Below are positions 11,940 through 23,653 of a stretch of DNA of 64,000 nt, one piece after another. The position numbers and the translations under genes are program-made. Under the pieces are notes generated by a model that was not told the DNA's origin, did not search any database, and saw only the letters and a list, made by a program, of their open reading frames with translations. The DNA comes from Desmodus rotundus. Lineage: Eukaryota > Chordata > Mammalia > Chiroptera > Phyllostomidae. The number at the start of each line of letters is the position of its first letter. The stretch's first letter is position 1. The stretch is from assembly GCF_022682495.2 (NCBI RefSeq), contig NC_071396.1:55486022-55550021 (forward strand). Direction: 5' to 3'.

Positions 11940-12520
11940 AATTTTAAAAGAAGATCAAGGAGCCCAATTAGGAAGCTAAATCTCTTCCTTGAGCATTTTC
12001 TCGAGGACCCAGCAATTCTGCTTCCAAGAGTTTATCTAAGTCAAATAGATTAAGAGGATCAATATTATTTATAATTCAAAAAAGGACAACCAAAATGCCT
12101 AATAATATGTTATACATTAAATAAATTATCGTGTATCTACATGATTAAAATACTGCATAGCCATTGAAAACTATGAAGGAATATTCCTGATATGTTGTTG
12201 AGTAAAGAAAACTACAAAATATAAATAGAATTCTATGGAAATTATCTTAAAGTATATTATAGATATTCATATACACACATGTATATATATGTGTTTATGT
12301 ATATATATAAATGTGTGTGTGCACATTGTGTGTGTTTGTATGTCCTTGCAACGTAGAAAAAAAGACTAGAAGGATATCACAAATGATTATTTCTGACTGG
12401 TAGAATCATCAGTAATTTTCTTCTACATGTTTTTCTGAAGTTCACAATTTTTTTAAAAAATGAATATGATTTCCTTTGGTATCAGGAAAGAAAAATTAAT
12501 AAATAGTCAATAACTTAACA
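11940..12520 (+). mobile_element. Old L1M fragment (ORF2 end and 3' UTR)
   Basis: 'acccagcaattctgcttccaagagtttatctaag', 'taaataaattatcgtgtatctacatg', 'tgcatagccattgaaaac' and 'aagactagaaggatatcac...tctgactggtagaatcatc' follow the end of L1 ORF2 and the 3' UTR of ancient L1M elements. It is too decayed to encode protein. Confidence 0.7.
12268..12345. repeat. AT/TG microsatellite in L1M
   Basis: Alternating purine-pyrimidine run: 'acacacatgtatatatatgtg', 'tatatatataaatgtgtgtgtgcac'. It lies where L1M 3' UTRs often carry a TA-rich stretch. It could be polymorphic. Confidence 0.6.
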
Positions 12521-13084
12521 AATATTTTAGTTAACAAGAGATGAGGAATTCTCAGTGTCCTCCAAAGATAATTGGCATCACTTGATATTTAAAGCCCTCA
12601 CACTAGCTTTGATCCGAGTAGGGTGGGAGTTAGAAGTGGTCCCCTGAAGGGAGGCTACCAAGGCCTCACTGAGCCTACAGTGCATTGGGGATGTTAGCGA
12701 AGGGCAAGTGTAGACAAACAGAAAACAGTGAATCAGCCAAAACACAGTTTTCATTAGGTGTTTTCCTTCTGTGTCTTGTGCTATCTGCTGGGCCTAAGGG
12801 ATGTTGTGGTCACTCTGCCCAGCAGAAGAATTAGTGACAGAAGTAAGGCATCATCAGGCACCTTCTAGATTATAGGGAAACAAACATGCCAAAGGGAGCC
12901 CGTGAAACATCCACAAGGGGACATCACAGAAGGATCCCAGTCAGCTCTCCTGACATTTTCTTTAGAATAAAGATTAATTTCTTCAAAAACATACAACCAA
13001 AGGCTTTGTACTTACTCCACAAACAGATGTGGAATTCCACAGGCTGCACTTCCCTCATACACCCCTGTAAGCCAGACTCTAGTT

Positions 13085-13215
13085 AAGAATTTGGTTAAGA
13101 ACTGACCAGCTCTAGTACTTTGGGCTCCTCACTTAACCTCCCAGGACTTCCCATTCTGATATCCGGAAAAGATAGTAACTATCCTCTCCTTGCTCCCAGG
13201 AACATCATGTAGCAA
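13085..13215 (+). mobile_element. MIR SINE, sense, weak
   Basis: 'cacttaacctcccaggacttcccattctgatatccggaaaagatag' followed by 'aacatcatgtagc' resembles diverged MIR. Confidence 0.45.
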
Positions 13216-13369
13216 AGCAGAAACAAATTGCTGCAAAAGGTAGAACCCTCTGAGACCTTGTCAACATTCTGGGCTCCATAAGTAAGGGCCTCCTCCAGAG
13301 CATGCTTTTGAGCTGATGGTCTTCTGTTCACAGATGACTAAGGAAAGCTTCCCGTCCAAGAGTCAGTTG

Positions 13370-13840
13370 ATGTCCTCAGTTACAAGTAACAGATATTTTG
13401 AGTAATTTAATTAAATGGGACTTGTCAGAAAGCTAGCAAAGTGGGAGAGAAAGGCAAGTGGCTGGGGCACTAGGCTTCAAAAGGAGCAAGGGGCCTAGTA
13501 GGTCTGGATATCCAAGAAGTATGGCAACGGCCATGTGGTTCCCACAGCTACAAGGTGGAGATCGCTCTGCAGCTGCTGCACAGGCCACCACCACTGCTGC
13601 TGCACTAAACCATCTCCAGCATTCCCTCCTGTCCTTGGTGGCAGAGCACAGATCGTGTACCTCTACGATGATTTCCCAAAGGCAAGAAGAGGGAGGACCT
13701 GGTCTCCTTAAAACTGCAGTAAAAAGCGGTTGCTTCAAATTACACTGCCAACGGGTGCAAACACAGTGGGAAAAAATAATCCCTCCTGATCTGGGTATGT
13801 CACTCACAACCACAAAAAACAAACTAAGAATCTAGCTCCA
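13370..13840. other. Unclassified segment with overlapping open frames on both strands
   Basis: A 125-codon plus frame (13458-13835) and a 129-codon minus frame (13433-13822) overlap almost completely. Neither has a domain I recognise; the alanine run comes from a GCT/GCA repeat near 13570-13610. The opening 'caagtaacagatattttgagtaatttaattaaatggg' resembles the edge of an old transposon but I cannot name it. Confidence 0.25.
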
Positions 13841-14059
13841 CCTCCACCCTCATGCCCCCCCATCCATTCAACTGAAGAAGGAGATATCGTGACAAAAATC
13901 AGTGTTGTGTTAGAGCATACTTCACTGATTTCTGACTTCAACCAGCTTTTATGGTATATTTCCTTACTGCCCTGTAAAATTCAGGCTATTTGCAGCAGTA
14001 GCTCCTTAAGACTTTGCTCCACTCTGTGACTTTATTTTAAAAGTGCCTCCTGCCCTGAA

Positions 14060-14240
14060 AAGTCTCTCTGCAGACTCTTTTACTACATAACAAAAGTCAT
14101 CCACTCTTTGGGACCCAATTCAAAAGCCATCACCTCCATGATATTTCCCTGGCCTTCCCTGTATGAGTGGTTTCTATCTCCTCTGCATGCCATAAGATGC
14201 CATATCTATACCCCTCTGAAGGCCGTGACCTATGTGGTTC
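14060..14240 (+). mobile_element. L2 3' fragment, sense, weak
   Basis: 'ttgggacccaattcaaaagccatcacctccatgatatttccctggccttccctg' follows the L2 phrase about proteins' 3' UTR 'caaatgtcacctcctcagggaagccttccctg'. Diverged and short. Confidence 0.45.
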
Positions 14241-14763
14241 AGTCCCAGAGTAGGGTGACATTTTAAAAAGTACAGCTCTAAAGGCAAAAAACTCCCTTAA
14301 ACAGTAATTCTAGAATTCCCTCAAGCACCAGTCATCTTTCCATGAGGAAACATCTGCTCCTGTACTCCAGCACCTTATTTCCTGCTTTCCTCTACCTTAA
14401 GTCAATCAACAGCCAGATGGGTTTATTCGGGAATAACAAATAACTGCAATTCAGGACCGTGGTCTAATGGTGAGCCTTGTGCAAATCCTGGGGGACACAG
14501 AAGTCACTCTTCCATAGAGGGGATGAGAACGTGGGGAGGGCTATTCTAGACAAGGGTTCCTTCTACTGCACCACAGACGTAGGGCAGGGCGTGGGAGCAC
14601 CCCTACAGGCCTTCCACTCCAATCTTGCCTGCAGCCTTTTTAATGGATTTTCACACCTCTCTTCCATCTTTATTATGTAAATAAAACTGAAACTTTCCCA
14701 GAAAATCTTTCTTTTGTCCTTCTCTGTACATTCTCTGATTCTGCACTTTTATCCCCCCTCCCT

Positions 14764-14790
14764 CACACACACACACACACACATACACAC
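14764..14790. repeat. (CA)n microsatellite
   Basis: An uninterrupted CA run to about 14782, then one T interruption. The antisense open frame that reads V-C repeats through it is an artefact. Confidence 0.8.
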
Positions 14791-15689
14791 CCCTAGAAAC
14801 TGTCTGGCAGAGGCAGACTCTCCAGGGAGCAGAGGAAGAAAATTAACGCAGAGGTAACAGGAAGCTATGTGAAAGGGTAGGAGGTGTTCAAACGGCCACC
14901 AGGCTAATTTTAGCCCGCCACACACACATCTATTACACATTTGGGAAAGTGAAAGTTATTTGTGCACATGCATTTTCTTCCCGCCTGAATTTAAAGATTT
15001 TCAAGGGCAGACACCAGGCCTCATTCATTTCTTTTATCCTCACAAAGCTTAGCACACAGTACCTGATATATAACAACCACTTGTACATGTAATGAATTAA
15101 TAAGCACATTAATTAGTTAATTAATTGACAGTAATCAGCAGGTCACCAGTAGCCATGGTTGTGCTCTCCAGTGGTTATTCAGGGAAGCAAATTAATGACT
15201 TCCTAGCTCTTGATGCCCAGAAGGTCTATTTCTGCCATATCTGTCAGATATCATTAATAAGGACTTCAAATAAATGAGATATATCTGAGAGATAGGCTTA
15301 CTACTAGGAGCCCAAAACCCACTGAAAGAAAGGCAGGTACAACTCACACAGTAAACACATTTTAAAAAACGAGCTTTAATTTCCCTGCCTCTGGCAGTAG
15401 CTTTTAACAGCTGCAGAGTGAATGGCTGGGAGAAGGTTCCAAAGGGGGTGGAAGCTGAGGTGGCAGCTGGGAGGTTAGTGGTAGTGGGTCCCTCATGAGA
15501 AGGCCTATCACAGAACCCAACTTTCCCATCACCCTGAGTTTAAAAGCCCCAAGAAGAGTGATAACTGGTTTGTAGGTGTGGTACTTTCTACTTTTCAAAG
15601 TCCATGACTCCATTTAATCCTCCGAGCCATTGTGAGGCCCCTGTTCCTATTCCCATGTATCCCTACCTTGTACACCTAACTCCACAATG

Positions 15690-15706
15690 TAAAGCCACAT
15701 GTAGTA
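15690..15706 (+). repeat. 17-bp TSD, left, of L1
   Basis: TAAAGCCACATGTAGTA, matching 16172-16188 at 16 of 17 positions. Confidence 0.85.
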
Positions 15707-16171
15707 CATTCCTCATATAAGTGAAATCACATGGTATTTGTCTTTCTCTGTCTGACTTATGTTACTCAGCATAACACCCCCTAGGCTCATCCATGTTGTT
15801 GTAAATGGCAACATTTCATTCTTTTTTATGTCCAAGTAGTATTCTATTGTATATTTGTGCCACATTTTCTTTCAGGCTCAGAGATACAGAGAACAAATTG
15901 ATGGTTGCCAGATGAGAGGGAGGAGTTGGGGGACTGAGTGAAAAGAAGGAGTTAAGAAGTATAAATTGGCAGTTACAAAATACTCACAGGGATGTAAAGT
16001 ACAGCATAGGGAATATAGGCAATACTATTGAAATAACTATGTATGGTACCAGGTGGGTACTAGGCTTATTGGGGGAATCACATTATAAATTATATAGATG
16101 TCTAACCACTATGCCATATACCTGAAACTAATATAATACTGAATGTCAAATGTAACTGAAAAATTAAAACA
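15707..16171 (+). mobile_element. L1 3' end with 5' inversion (twin-primed)
   Basis: The left part, to about 15880, reads as antisense L1 (end of ORF2: 'ctcatataagtgaaatcac', 'gtctgacttatgttactcagc', 'ctcatccatgttgttg'). The right part continues in sense from the next L1 position ('cagagatacagagaacaaattgatggttgccaga' to 'cctgaaactaatataatactg' and an A-rich tail). The two halves are adjacent in L1 order, and the whole is flanked by 17-bp TSDs. This is the structure left by twin priming. It is 5'-truncated and dead. Confidence 0.85.
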
Positions 16172-16188
16172 TAAAGCCACATATAGTA
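16172..16188 (+). repeat. 17-bp TSD, right, of L1
   Basis: TAAAGCCACATATAGTA, one mismatch from 15690-15706. Confidence 0.85.
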
Positions 16189-16284
16189 AAAAGGTATACA
16201 CTATAACAACAGTGATAAAATGGAGAGAGAAACAAATATTTGGGTCACATAAAGCATACTTAAAATGATATTAGCATTCAGACT

Positions 16285-16515
16285 TTTAAAAATAGTAGTG
16301 AAAATAATGAGCTCACATTTATTAAGATCCTACTAGATGTCAGTCATTTTCTATGCATATCTACAAACTATCCTATGAAAAAAGCACAGTTATTGTTCAC
16401 ATTTTCCAGATGAGAAAATGAAGGCATAGAAAAGATAGAGACATGACTAGGGTAAAATGTATAACAGGCAGGATTTGAAGCCAGAAGTTTTCTCATCCTG
16501 AGTGACAATATGAAC
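16285..16515 (-). mobile_element. MIR SINE, antisense
   Basis: 'gctcacatttattaagatcctactagatgtcag', 'cattttccagatgagaaaatgaagg' and 'ggcaggatttgaagcc' are antisense MIR landmarks. Confidence 0.75.
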
Positions 16516-16794
16516 TGTTTCCATGGCCAAATCAATGTAGGAAATAGTGAACTAAACAAAATTTCTTTACTGCAAGACTTTGCCATTTTTTAACATGCTG
16601 GTTTGCACGGCAATTCTGCAAGAATTATTTCCTGAACTCATTCAATCATGACACACTTTTGTTTTTAACAAAACCAGTGTGCAAGTTTGGGGAACATGCC
16701 ATAGGTTCTGCCTCTACCTTGAATTAAAAGTCTCAGAGAAGCCAGTGAGAGTCTCACAGCACATTATAAAAAATAAGAAAAATCACCTTACCTT

Positions 16795-16945
16795 GGGCCA
16801 GGCTCTATAGTAAGTTATTACGCCAATTTTTGAAACAAAGAAACTGAGGCTTAGGGATGCTTGCTCAATTTTCCCAAGTGTTCAGGTCAGAACTCAAATC
16901 CAGGCAGGCTGACCTCAGAAACGATGCTTTGAACCCCAGGACTAG
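16795..16945 (-). mobile_element. MIR SINE, antisense
   Basis: 'gggccaggctctatagtaag', 'gaaacaaagaaactgaggcttagg' and 'tcagaactcaaatccaggcaggctgac' match antisense MIR. Confidence 0.7.
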
Positions 16946-16949
16946 AAAG

Positions 16950-18200
16950 TGATGCTCCCATGTGGAGCAGTGAGCACCCCAGAATCACTGAGCAGCACAT
17001 GTTACCATGGCATAAGCCCAGGCTAGAACAGATCCTGCCTGTGATCTGTGGCTGGATCAACTTAACTTTATCAAATCTCAGTTATTACAAAGGAAGCAAT
17101 GAAACCTCCACTCCAGAGGTTGAGATAAAGATGAAAGACTTAGCACAGCATCTAGCTCCCAGTAAACACTTAACAGACACCGCTAAAAATTCACTTAATT
17201 CCAAACAGAGCATATAATGTTTCCTAGAAGTGTTTTATTTTTAAACTCTCTTAGATGATATTGTTCTCTCTGAAATTTCTTTCGATGCCCAGATGACAAC
17301 AGGCAGGACTGGGAAGGGGATGTGGAGTTGCAAACACCTGGCTCATTTGTCTGGCTGGCACACTGCCACAGGGTGACCTGCCTGAACACACAGGCTCAGC
17401 ACAGTGTGCCTTTCTTATTTGGTGATGACCCTTCAGTTGTTGTCCTCCATTCGCCCTTTCCAGATTCTGTTTAGATTCATCCTCAAAGAGGAGATGGCTC
17501 TCTTCAGACATACTTCACTCTGTCATTAATGACGGATGTTGACTTCATCTGCATATGGCTTATCTAATCATATCATTACCTAGCAGGGACCCTTTAACCT
17601 GGGCTACTGACAGTGGTGCCCACTCAGCCAAGAACCACCCAGACCTTCTTCACATGGATGAATCTCAGTATGTTCTTGTTCATCTCACATTGGGGGCATA
17701 TGTTCTTGTTCACCTTGCATCTGGGAGACCCAAAAATATAAATACTGCAGTCTCTTCGGCTTCACCTGGCCTCTGTCCTCATGTATCTAAGCAAGTACAC
17801 CATATTTATTCTCCCAAACCCACTAATTTATGTTCTTTTTCAATAACATAACATACAGAATGTTTCCACGCATACACAAAGGCCATGGTATACCTTTACA
17901 ATAACACTAGTTCCAGACACATTGTTTATTTAATCTGATACATTTGCTTCTCTGATGCAACAGATTTCCCTTCTGATCAATACTACCTATCAAATCATCA
18001 CAAAAGAGAAAGGAATGAACCGGGTCTGCTGCCACCCTACTGCAAACCACCATCCGTGCCAAGGCCACCCCAGTTCATATGATGCTTCTGTACGGATCAG
18101 GAAAAGGCACTTCCTCTGTGCAGGTGTGGTCCCAGGACAGAACCCACAGCAGGGCCAGTCTGGGTTGCAGTTCAGCTCTCATGCTCCCACCCTTCTATCA
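16950..18200. other. Unclassified DNA with a 30-bp tandem duplication
   Basis: No gene seen. Two 30-bp units abut at 17669-17698 and 17699-17728, both starting TATGTTCTTGTTCA and then diverging. The duplication is in frame within a chance open frame (17555-17851), giving repeated YVLVHL residues. Confidence 0.4.
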
Positions 18201-18209
18201 GCTCTCAGC

Positions 18210-18580
18210 AGCACACATTCCGAATACCAGTGCATGGTGGTCTCCACCACCTTTTTATCAATTATTGTACTAACTTCTTATCTGGTCTCCCTTCTTTCTT
18301 GATCTTAACACCTTATGTCCTATTCTCAACATAACACTTGAACTGATCTTTTCAACATGTAAATCAGATCATGTGACTCTCCTGCCAGAAATCCTCACCG
18401 TTGGAATAAAGTGGAAAATTCTTGACATGACCCACAAGACCCAGCCAGATGTGGCCCCTTCCTTCCTCACTGTGAATACTAGTACTCGCTCACTCTGTTC
18501 CAACCACAGTGGCCTTTTTTCTGTCCCTGGAACACTCCAAGCTTCTTGCCATGTCAGGGGTTTTGGTCTTTTAATAGTCA
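18210..18580 (+). mobile_element. L2 LINE 3' region, sense (first part)
   Basis: 'taaatcagatcatgtgactctcctgcc', 'aataaagtggaaaattcttgacatgaccc' and 'ccaaccacagtggcctttt' are sense L2. The element is interrupted at about 18585 and resumes at about 18990. Confidence 0.75.
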
Positions 18581-18584
18581 AATA

Positions 18585-18985
18585 AACTGCAGGGTTTTTT
18601 TTCTTCTATCAGTCAAATAAGTGCTTGTGTGTGTGGTGGAGAAGTGAGGGTCTGCAAGTCAGTTTTGTCTTTGCAGGAACCAGCCCTGCTTCAGGCTGCT
18701 AGCAGGCTGAGCTTGGGTTCAAATCTGCCCCATGCCTACCACATCCTTCTTGAACTTGTGCTGCCCAGGGCGTGTTCTTTTCATCATAAGTGCCAGGAAT
18801 ATGAGACCAAGTCAAACCATGCAGCCATATTTAAAGCTTTAGAGATCATTCCATTGGCCAAAATAAGTCATATGATCACATCCAGCATCAGAGAAGCAGG
18901 AAACTATGTTCCACCCACAATGGGAAGGTATGGCAAAGCAACCTGGCAAATGGGATGAATATACAATCCCACTGCTGGGCAGTAA
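18585..18985. other. Unclassified insert splitting an L2
   Basis: About 400 bp lies between two collinear L2 parts. It includes 'gatcattccattggccaaaataagtcatatgatc', which resembles an old retroelement I cannot name with confidence. Confidence 0.35.
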
Positions 18986-18989
18986 AGCA

Positions 18990-19415
18990 TTAGGACCTGT
19001 AATCCCATCTGCTGGACCACTCCCAGCACCTAGAATAGTCGGTTCCCACATTGCCTCCTGGGTACCTCCTTCTATCTTCAGGTTCAATGCCACTTCCTTT
19101 CAGAGGCCCTCTCTGGCCATTGTATTCCCAATGTACACAGACTCCCATACACACTGGGGTACCTGGCCACAGCTCATGTACCCCCAATGACTGTCTAATC
19201 CATTGTCCATTTTTGTTTTGTTCACTATATGTACAGATTTAAGTTAATTCATTTATTTATTTGTTGACTTCTTTATCATGTCCCCCTTCACTAGGAATGT
19301 GAGCCAGGACTTTCTCTGTCTTATTCACTGCTGTGACCACAACAAGAGCATCACCTAGCACAGGGTAAGGTCTCAATAGATCTTGGTTGAATAAATACAT
19401 TCCAGAAACCTATAT
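18990..19415 (+). mobile_element. L2 LINE 3' end, sense (second part)
   Basis: 'aatgccacttcctttcagaggccctctctggcc', 'aggaatgtgagccaggactttctctgtcttattcactgctgtg' and 'ctcaatagatcttggttgaataaata' complete the L2 3' end. Confidence 0.75.
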
Positions 19416-19554
19416 TCTTACAAACACTTATATCTTAATTTCTCAGTTTAATGTTAGTCCCTTGTATATATTCAATTGTTCATCACCTTAAATGAATAAA
19501 TATGTGAATGTTGTGGTGGGAGGGTCAGAGAGAATAATGACATACACAGTGTAA

Positions 19555-19690
19555 CATAGTTAAGAACAAAGGACTTAGAATCAAGCTGTAGCAGCATATG
19601 ACTTAAGGCTCAGTGTTATTATCCATGGAATGGGAATAAAAGCTGCAGACAGTCTGCAAGGATTAAGTGACATTATGCATACACATTCTT
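19555..19690 (+). mobile_element. MIR SINE, sense, weak
   Basis: 'agttaagaacaaaggacttagaatcaagc' then 'ttatccatggaatgggaataaaagctgcagac...aaggattaagtgac' follows the MIR order with a core deletion. Confidence 0.55.
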
Positions 19691-19789
19691 ACCTGATGAT
19701 GGAGGAGTGGCATGCAGTGACATGGGAAGGTTCAACAAACCAGAGAGTGAATGCCTGTAGCAAAATGTAAGAAGTGTATTAATGGGTGA

Positions 19790-20825
19790 CTCAGGTGGAA
19801 CATGTATTTCTGAATTTTTCAACCAGATTCCTTGTCTTCCCTAGAAAAAAAGCAGATAGGCAGACCTCTGGTCCCTGTTGTCACAAGAGCCATTCAGGTT
19901 TGGGCTGGCTGGTGGCTGCATTCCCCAGTGGCCTATTCACTCTTCTCTGTGCTGAGGGCTCTCAGTGGTCTTCTTTTTACTAGTTTCCATTCCCCAAGCA
20001 TCACTTCAGGTCTTTGAAACAATTTCTAAATTAATCCTAAATGATATGGTTACACTTTTCCATCAGACCCTAATAAAATTATGTTTTAAGAACATGGAGC
20101 TAGATTAAGCCTTTGTTTTGCTTTTCAGAGGATTCTATGCCCATCATCCCTGCTTCCTAGAAGAACTGTATTAATGAATTAACTTCCCCATGAAGTAGAT
20201 AACAAATCAGCTTGACAGCCCCATTTGTGTAAAAGGATGAATTGAGGCGAAGAGCAGGAACTCACCCTAGTGTCAGTTCCCCTACTTGAGACAATATGTG
20301 ATTAATTCTCTTAGTTTAAAAGAGACCTTTAATTAGTATTGACTTTCTATAGAGTCAATCCTCCCATTTTTATAAAGAATATCAAAACCTAGTAGTTTAA
20401 TAATGCTTCTGTGGCAAGAATATGAGGAAACAGTTACTTCTGTTTAATGGCATTTCAAGTCTACAATCTTTTCCCCGAGTAATTTGGCATTTCCATCCAA
20501 ATTTAAAGTACACATTCACTATGGCCAAGAAATTCTATATCAAGGACTCTGGGCTACAGTTACTCTTACACAAACAAAGATAGATAGATAGATAAAAGAT
20601 AAAAATAATATAGTATAGGTAAGTCTTTGCATTAAGCTTAAATGAAGGTCACTCAGTCAAGGACAAACACTAGAATTTGGTTATTTTACCTACCAGGGTC
20701 CATGCAAGAGACAGGAGATGAAGCAGGCACCATCCACCCTGCACTAACTAGAAAAATTATGAAGATATAATAAGAAATTGGCTCTGGGTATCTGTGATAT
20801 GGGTTAACAACCTCAATAATAACAA
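19790..20825. other. Unique DNA with short (GATA)n, no gene seen
   Basis: Only a short GATA run (about 20577-20595) stands out. Open frames are under 70 codons and overlap. Confidence 0.45.
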
Positions 20826-20829
20826 CAGC

Positions 20830-21040
20830 AATTTGCTGAATATATACCCTGAGCCGGGCATTGTGCTAAGCATACTAGATACACTTTCTCACGGAATCCT
20901 CACAACAGACTTATCATGTTTATCTTACAGATTAAATACTAATCCAACCATTTAGAAGTAGTAGAGCCAGGAATGAAACTATGATGGCCTGATTTCTGGA
21001 GCCCATGCTCTTAACTACTGCACGACAAGATGCTGTTCTT
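20830..21040 (-). mobile_element. MIR SINE, antisense, nearly full
   Basis: 'tgagccgggcattgtgctaagc', 'ctcacggaatcctcacaacag', 'gtagagccaggaatgaaac' and 'ggagcccatgctcttaactactgcac' cover almost the whole MIR in antisense. Confidence 0.8.
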
Positions 21041-21429
21041 TTTGCATTGGCATTCAAGAGGCATTTTAGAGAAGCAGGGTCACTGAGTCTGCCATGCACA
21101 GCAGTGGAAAAGCTCACACCCATTATCTGGGCTTCCCGAGCCAAGGCTTGTGACCACTGCCTTTCCCTTTCTGCCATCTCTGAAAGAGGAGCTCTGCCCG
21201 AACCCTAACAACTACTTGGAGCATGCACAGTCATTGCTGTATTGATTGTTTCCCAAGCTACTTCAGTTTGCTCAGGCTCTTGGGATAGAAACACAGCCTT
21301 CTGCTTCTTTCTTTAGCCCCCTTCACTTTATTCTTCAAAACACCTAACGCTATAAAGGAGATGCTGTCTTCTTCCTTTGGTTGTTGCAAAAATGGAGGCT
21401 CTGGTATATCAAGCATCTTGCCCAGAGTT

Positions 21430-21770
21430 ACTTAACTAATTTCTTAACTCTGAGGATCTCATTTTCCCCACTGAGAAACTGGAGATAATAATCACATCCA
21501 ACACTTAGAGGTGATGAGATCGTGCTTATAGAGCTCAGAATACAGAGCGGCCATTCAATAAGCTGCAACTGCTCTGTGGCTAAGTAATTCCATCAGCCTG
21601 GGAAGCCATGTACAGCTGTGCGACCCCACCCAAGTTCCGTGACTTCTCAAAACATCATCTAAGGGGAATATTCTCGCCTGGCTCACAGGGCTATTTTGAA
21701 GATTAAGCTGAATAAACACACTATATAAAACAATTAGAATAGTGACTGGCTCATACTCAAAACTGAATTC
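21430..21770 (+). mobile_element. Two MIR SINE fragments, sense, in series
   Basis: A first copy (about 21430-21565) reads 'ctgaggatctcattttccccactgagaaactggag...cattcaataag'. A second (about 21580-21770) reads 'tgtgcgacc...acttctcaaaac...cacagggctattttgaagattaagctg'. They are separate insertions in the same orientation. Confidence 0.6.
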
Positions 21771-21799
21771 ATAATAATCTTTCAAAAAGAATGCCATTG

Positions 21800-23340
21800 A
21801 CATGTGTCCGTCTATCGAACTCCATGAATGTGATGTGTCATGTCTGAAAGCGAAACACTCCCTCTCCTCATCCCTGCCCCCACCCCCTCTCCCCCCGGAA
21901 TCCCTAGGAGAATATAGAATATTAGTGAGAGAGAATTCTTTCTCTCCCTTAATGTTGCTTGTTAATAGGACATGACAGCCCTACAAGAAATTCTAGCTTT
22001 TTTCTGATGCTCTGAGTCACTGAGGGCTCTTCCCAGTGGCCGGCAACAAGGTGCCTCACAGGGTGCTGCATTTTGGTGGAGGTCTTATTCTGGAACATCG
22101 ATATGATTCTTGGCTCTGGCCACACACCTGATCGCTTTCTGGCACAGCATTTGATATGAAAGGGAGGAAGACAGAACCCCTCTCGCCCATGGCTAAAAAT
22201 AATTTCAGAGGGCTGCAGGCCGATGAGAGGGGATGCCAGCTATTTCCTGGAACAGCTGATGCACTGGCGGTCTCCTGAAAGCCAATTTCAGGCATTTTCT
22301 TTTCTATCTTTTTGCCTCCCTTACCTACTCTTTTTTTCTGGATATGCTGCGGAAGCCTCACAAATTAAACTAGGAAAACTCTGGGGGTTCTATAGTTTAA
22401 TCTTCAGCCCGAGATTGTGGCTTCCCTTTTGCAAAGTCTCCTCTCTGAGTCAGGACAGCTGATTAGATGAACTGCTCCCTCATGCTCAGTCTCCAGGTGC
22501 CCAGTTTGGGAACTCCACAGCTCCACATGGAATATGCTGGCTCTGGGAAGAGGCAAGCTGGCTTGCAGATGTCTGAGCACAGGGTGAAAACGCTGGCTGG
22601 GGCAAGTGGTTCAAGATGCAGGCAAGCAATACCACCAGGAAGCTAGAAACTCAGAGGCGATTTCAGCCAGGCAGCCCCATCATTCAGAAAGGTAGTGGCT
22701 TCAGCCACTAACTGCTCTCCTGAAACCCAGCTCAGCAGAAATCATCCCTAGCAGCAAGCAGGCACATCTTGCCTGTCTTCATGGGAACACAGGGAGCTAC
22801 TTCCCATCTGTCATTTGTGATGTGGTTATCCCTGTGAAATGCACATGCACACAGGGCTACCTGGGACCGAAAAAGGCCAAAGAGTTCAAATGTTTTAATT
22901 AAAAGATGACAGGCATGGTGTGCTAACAGAGCGTCAGGTGGTATCTGTTTGAAACTTCACACTACCCCACCAGCCTATCCACCACCACGTTGTCCTATTT
23001 TCACAAAGAATAGAGAGTGCTCTTAAACACCTTGTTCAAAACCACAAAGCTAATGGGTCACTTAGGAAAGTGTCAGAGGGAATAGAAAACCCAGGTGAAA
23101 GCAGCTTACCAAGAGGGATGTTCTGCTTCTTACGTAACAGTATACTGGGAGGGAAGCACTCTGGCCTTGGGCGTAATGGTTCAGAAACAATGGTGTCCCT
23201 GCTGACTCCAGCGGCCTTTCTCTCCTGGCTGCACAATAAGTGCTTCCGCTCTGGCCGTGAAATCTATATGCAGTCCAGCTGGCTGAAAGATGCCAAGGGA
23301 CAATGCCAGGATCTTTATGCAGGGAGGTGTGAATAAGGAG
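21800..23340. other. Unique DNA, no gene seen
   Basis: About 1.5 kb of moderately GC-rich sequence without a repeat I can name. Overlapping frames up to 115 codons on both strands lack domains. A C-rich tract lies at 21870-21900. Confidence 0.45.
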
Positions 23341-23344
23341 AAGA

Positions 23345-23575
23345 TTTTGGAGCTGGGAGGTCATGAGTAGACTTTTGGACATGTTGAGATTGAAGTGTCC
23401 TTGAAACATATTTTTTTAATTTTTATTGTTATTCAATTACAGTTGTATGCCTTTTCTCCCCATCCCTTCACCCCACCCCAGCTGAAACATTTAAATGGAG
23501 ATTTTAGCAGCTAAATATAAGAGTCAGAAGTAAGAAAAGCTGTCTAGGCTGGAGATATAGGAGATAGAAATTTGC
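23345..23575 (-). mobile_element. L2 LINE, antisense, split by an L1 stub
   Basis: 'ggacatgttgagattgaagtgtcc' before, and 'ggctggagatataggagatagaaatttgc' after, the L1 stub at 23410-23482 are consecutive parts of antisense L2. Confidence 0.7.
23410..23482 (-). mobile_element. 73-bp L1 3'-end stub
   Basis: Antisense, it reads an L1 tail: A-rich end, then AACAATAAAAATT and ACAACTGTAATTGAATAAC, the same terminal words seen at the young L1 near 30930. TGAAACAT at 23402-23409 and 23483-23490 is the TSD. An extreme 5' truncation inserted into an older L2. Confidence 0.8.
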
Positions 23576-23653
23576 AGTTGTTAATTATTTGCATAAACTT
23601 CGGACCTCCCATCTTCCTTTACCTGTATCTCTGCTCTCTTGAATTCTCTAGGG

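Noticed and set aside
13433..13835. Overlapping 125- and 129-codon frames on opposite strands, one with an alanine run
   Set aside because: Complementary open frames from a GC-richer stretch with a GCT/GCA repeat; no domain, start context or splice-bounded structure on either strand.
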